Shown in pieces: positions 63,753-64,000 of a stretch of 64,000 nt of DNA. The notes beneath the pieces were generated by a model. It was given only the letters and a program-made list of their open reading frames with translations, ran no database searches and had not been told where the DNA came from. This stretch comes from Variovorax terrae (lineage in GTDB: Bacteria > Pseudomonadota > Gammaproteobacteria > Burkholderiales > Burkholderiaceae_C): the NCBI RefSeq assembly GCF_022809125.1, contig NZ_JALGBI010000001.1:1488001-1552000 (forward strand), read 5' to 3'. The translations under genes were made by a program, and so were the position numbers. Within the stretch, counting starts at the first letter, position 1. Every line of letters begins with the position of its first letter.

Positions 63753-64000
63753 GTGGCGAACATCCATTCCACGGCCCTCGTGGATCCCGGTGCCGAGCTG
63801 GACGCCTCGGTCAGCGTCGGCCCCTACACGGTCATCGGCCCCCATGTGAAGGTGGGCGCAGGCACCACGATCGGCGCGCACTGCGTGATCGAGGGCCACA
63901 CCACCATCGGGCGCGACAACCGCATCTTTCAGTTCAACTCGCTGGGCGCGATTCCGCAGGACAAGAAATACGCGGGCGAGCCCTGCGAGCTGGTGATCGG
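63753..64000 (+). CDS. lpxA: UDP-N-acetylglucosamine acyltransferase LpxA, N-terminal part
   Basis: Partial, cut by the window end. A GTG start at 63753 gives [20 protein letters not shown] and the hexapeptide repeats [21 protein letters not shown], then [19 protein letters not shown], the LpxA motif. It makes the first lipid A intermediate. It follows fabZ by 13 nt, the usual lpxD-fabZ-lpxA order. Confidence 0.93.
   Translation, partial: MANIHSTALVDPGAELDASVSVGPYTVIGPHVKVGAGTTIGAHCVIEGHTTIGRDNRIFQFNSLGAIPQDKKYAGEPCELVI

Overview
The window is about 64 kb of GC-rich, densely coding chromosome from a betaproteobacterium, most likely a member of the Comamonadaceae (Burkholderiales). Support comes from the gene set and order (rpsB-tsf-pyrH-frr-uppS-cdsA-dxr-rseP-bamA-ompH-lpxD-fabZ-lpxA, a PhaR-type PHB regulator, an orphan Bug-type solute receptor, a fused mrpAB antiporter gene) and from short dispersed repeats of a kind I associate with this family. 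No prophage, CRISPR array, transposase or rRNA operon was seen.

Layout. 1-5.9 kb: two divergent paralogous Crp/Fnr regulators (the left one cut by the window edge), then a tightly overlapping catabolic operon (dienelactone hydrolase, aldo/keto reductase, Bug receptor, TIM-barrel isomerase) and an aminotransferase. 6-10.6 kb: small conserved hypotheticals, an aldo/keto reductase, a TetR regulator divergent from a membrane protein, and a NYN-LOTUS protein. 10.7-13.3 kb (minus): a small GTPase with three roadblock-type proteins and a candidate winged-helix protein, interrupted by a MITE-like palindromic element. 13.7-20.2 kb: DUF6172-like protein, DEAD-box helicase, GST, UspA, LLM oxidoreductase and PhoD phosphatase. 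20.2-26.3 kb (minus): the Mrp cation/proton antiporter operon. 26.3-31.8 kb: serB-mfd divergent from ispD-ispF. 31.8-37.9 kb: an EnvZ/OmpR-like two-component system divergent from a small periplasmic protein, a DUF1800/DUF1501 pair and a SIMPL protein. 38-44.4 kb: bdhA, an alpha/beta hydrolase, relA, tRNA-Val(GAC), phaR, rimO and tRNA-Leu(CAG). 44.4-51.8 kb: rnr, an SDR, the NAD(P)HX repair enzyme, dadA and an amidase. 51.9-64 kb: the translation/isoprenoid/envelope supercluster, ending inside lpxA.

How it fits together. The right-hand cluster couples translation factors (S2, EF-Ts, RRF), UMP kinase, isoprenoid carrier synthesis (Dxr, UppS), phospholipid precursor synthesis (CdsA) and outer-membrane biogenesis (RseP, BamA, Skp, LpxD, FabZ, LpxA). 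IspD and IspF at 31 kb supply later steps of the same MEP pathway as Dxr. PhaR and BdhA reflect polyhydroxybutyrate metabolism.

Most notable signals. (1) A roughly 50-bp repeat family, at least seven copies in both orientations, with fixed architecture: a GATGTCC-like box, exactly 20 nt, then GCTAT-N7-ATAGC. Copies lie inside dxr and the NAD(P)HX repair gene, form the stop codons of ispF and the amidase, and encode the signal peptide of the SIMPL protein. (2) A 266-bp element with 26-bp terminal inverted repeats and nested hairpins inside the GTPase/roadblock operon. (3) That operon itself, which resembles an actinobacterial conservon without its kinase. (4) A terminator-shaped hairpin directly before mfd, and a 12-bp inverted repeat between the response regulator and its divergent envelope genes.
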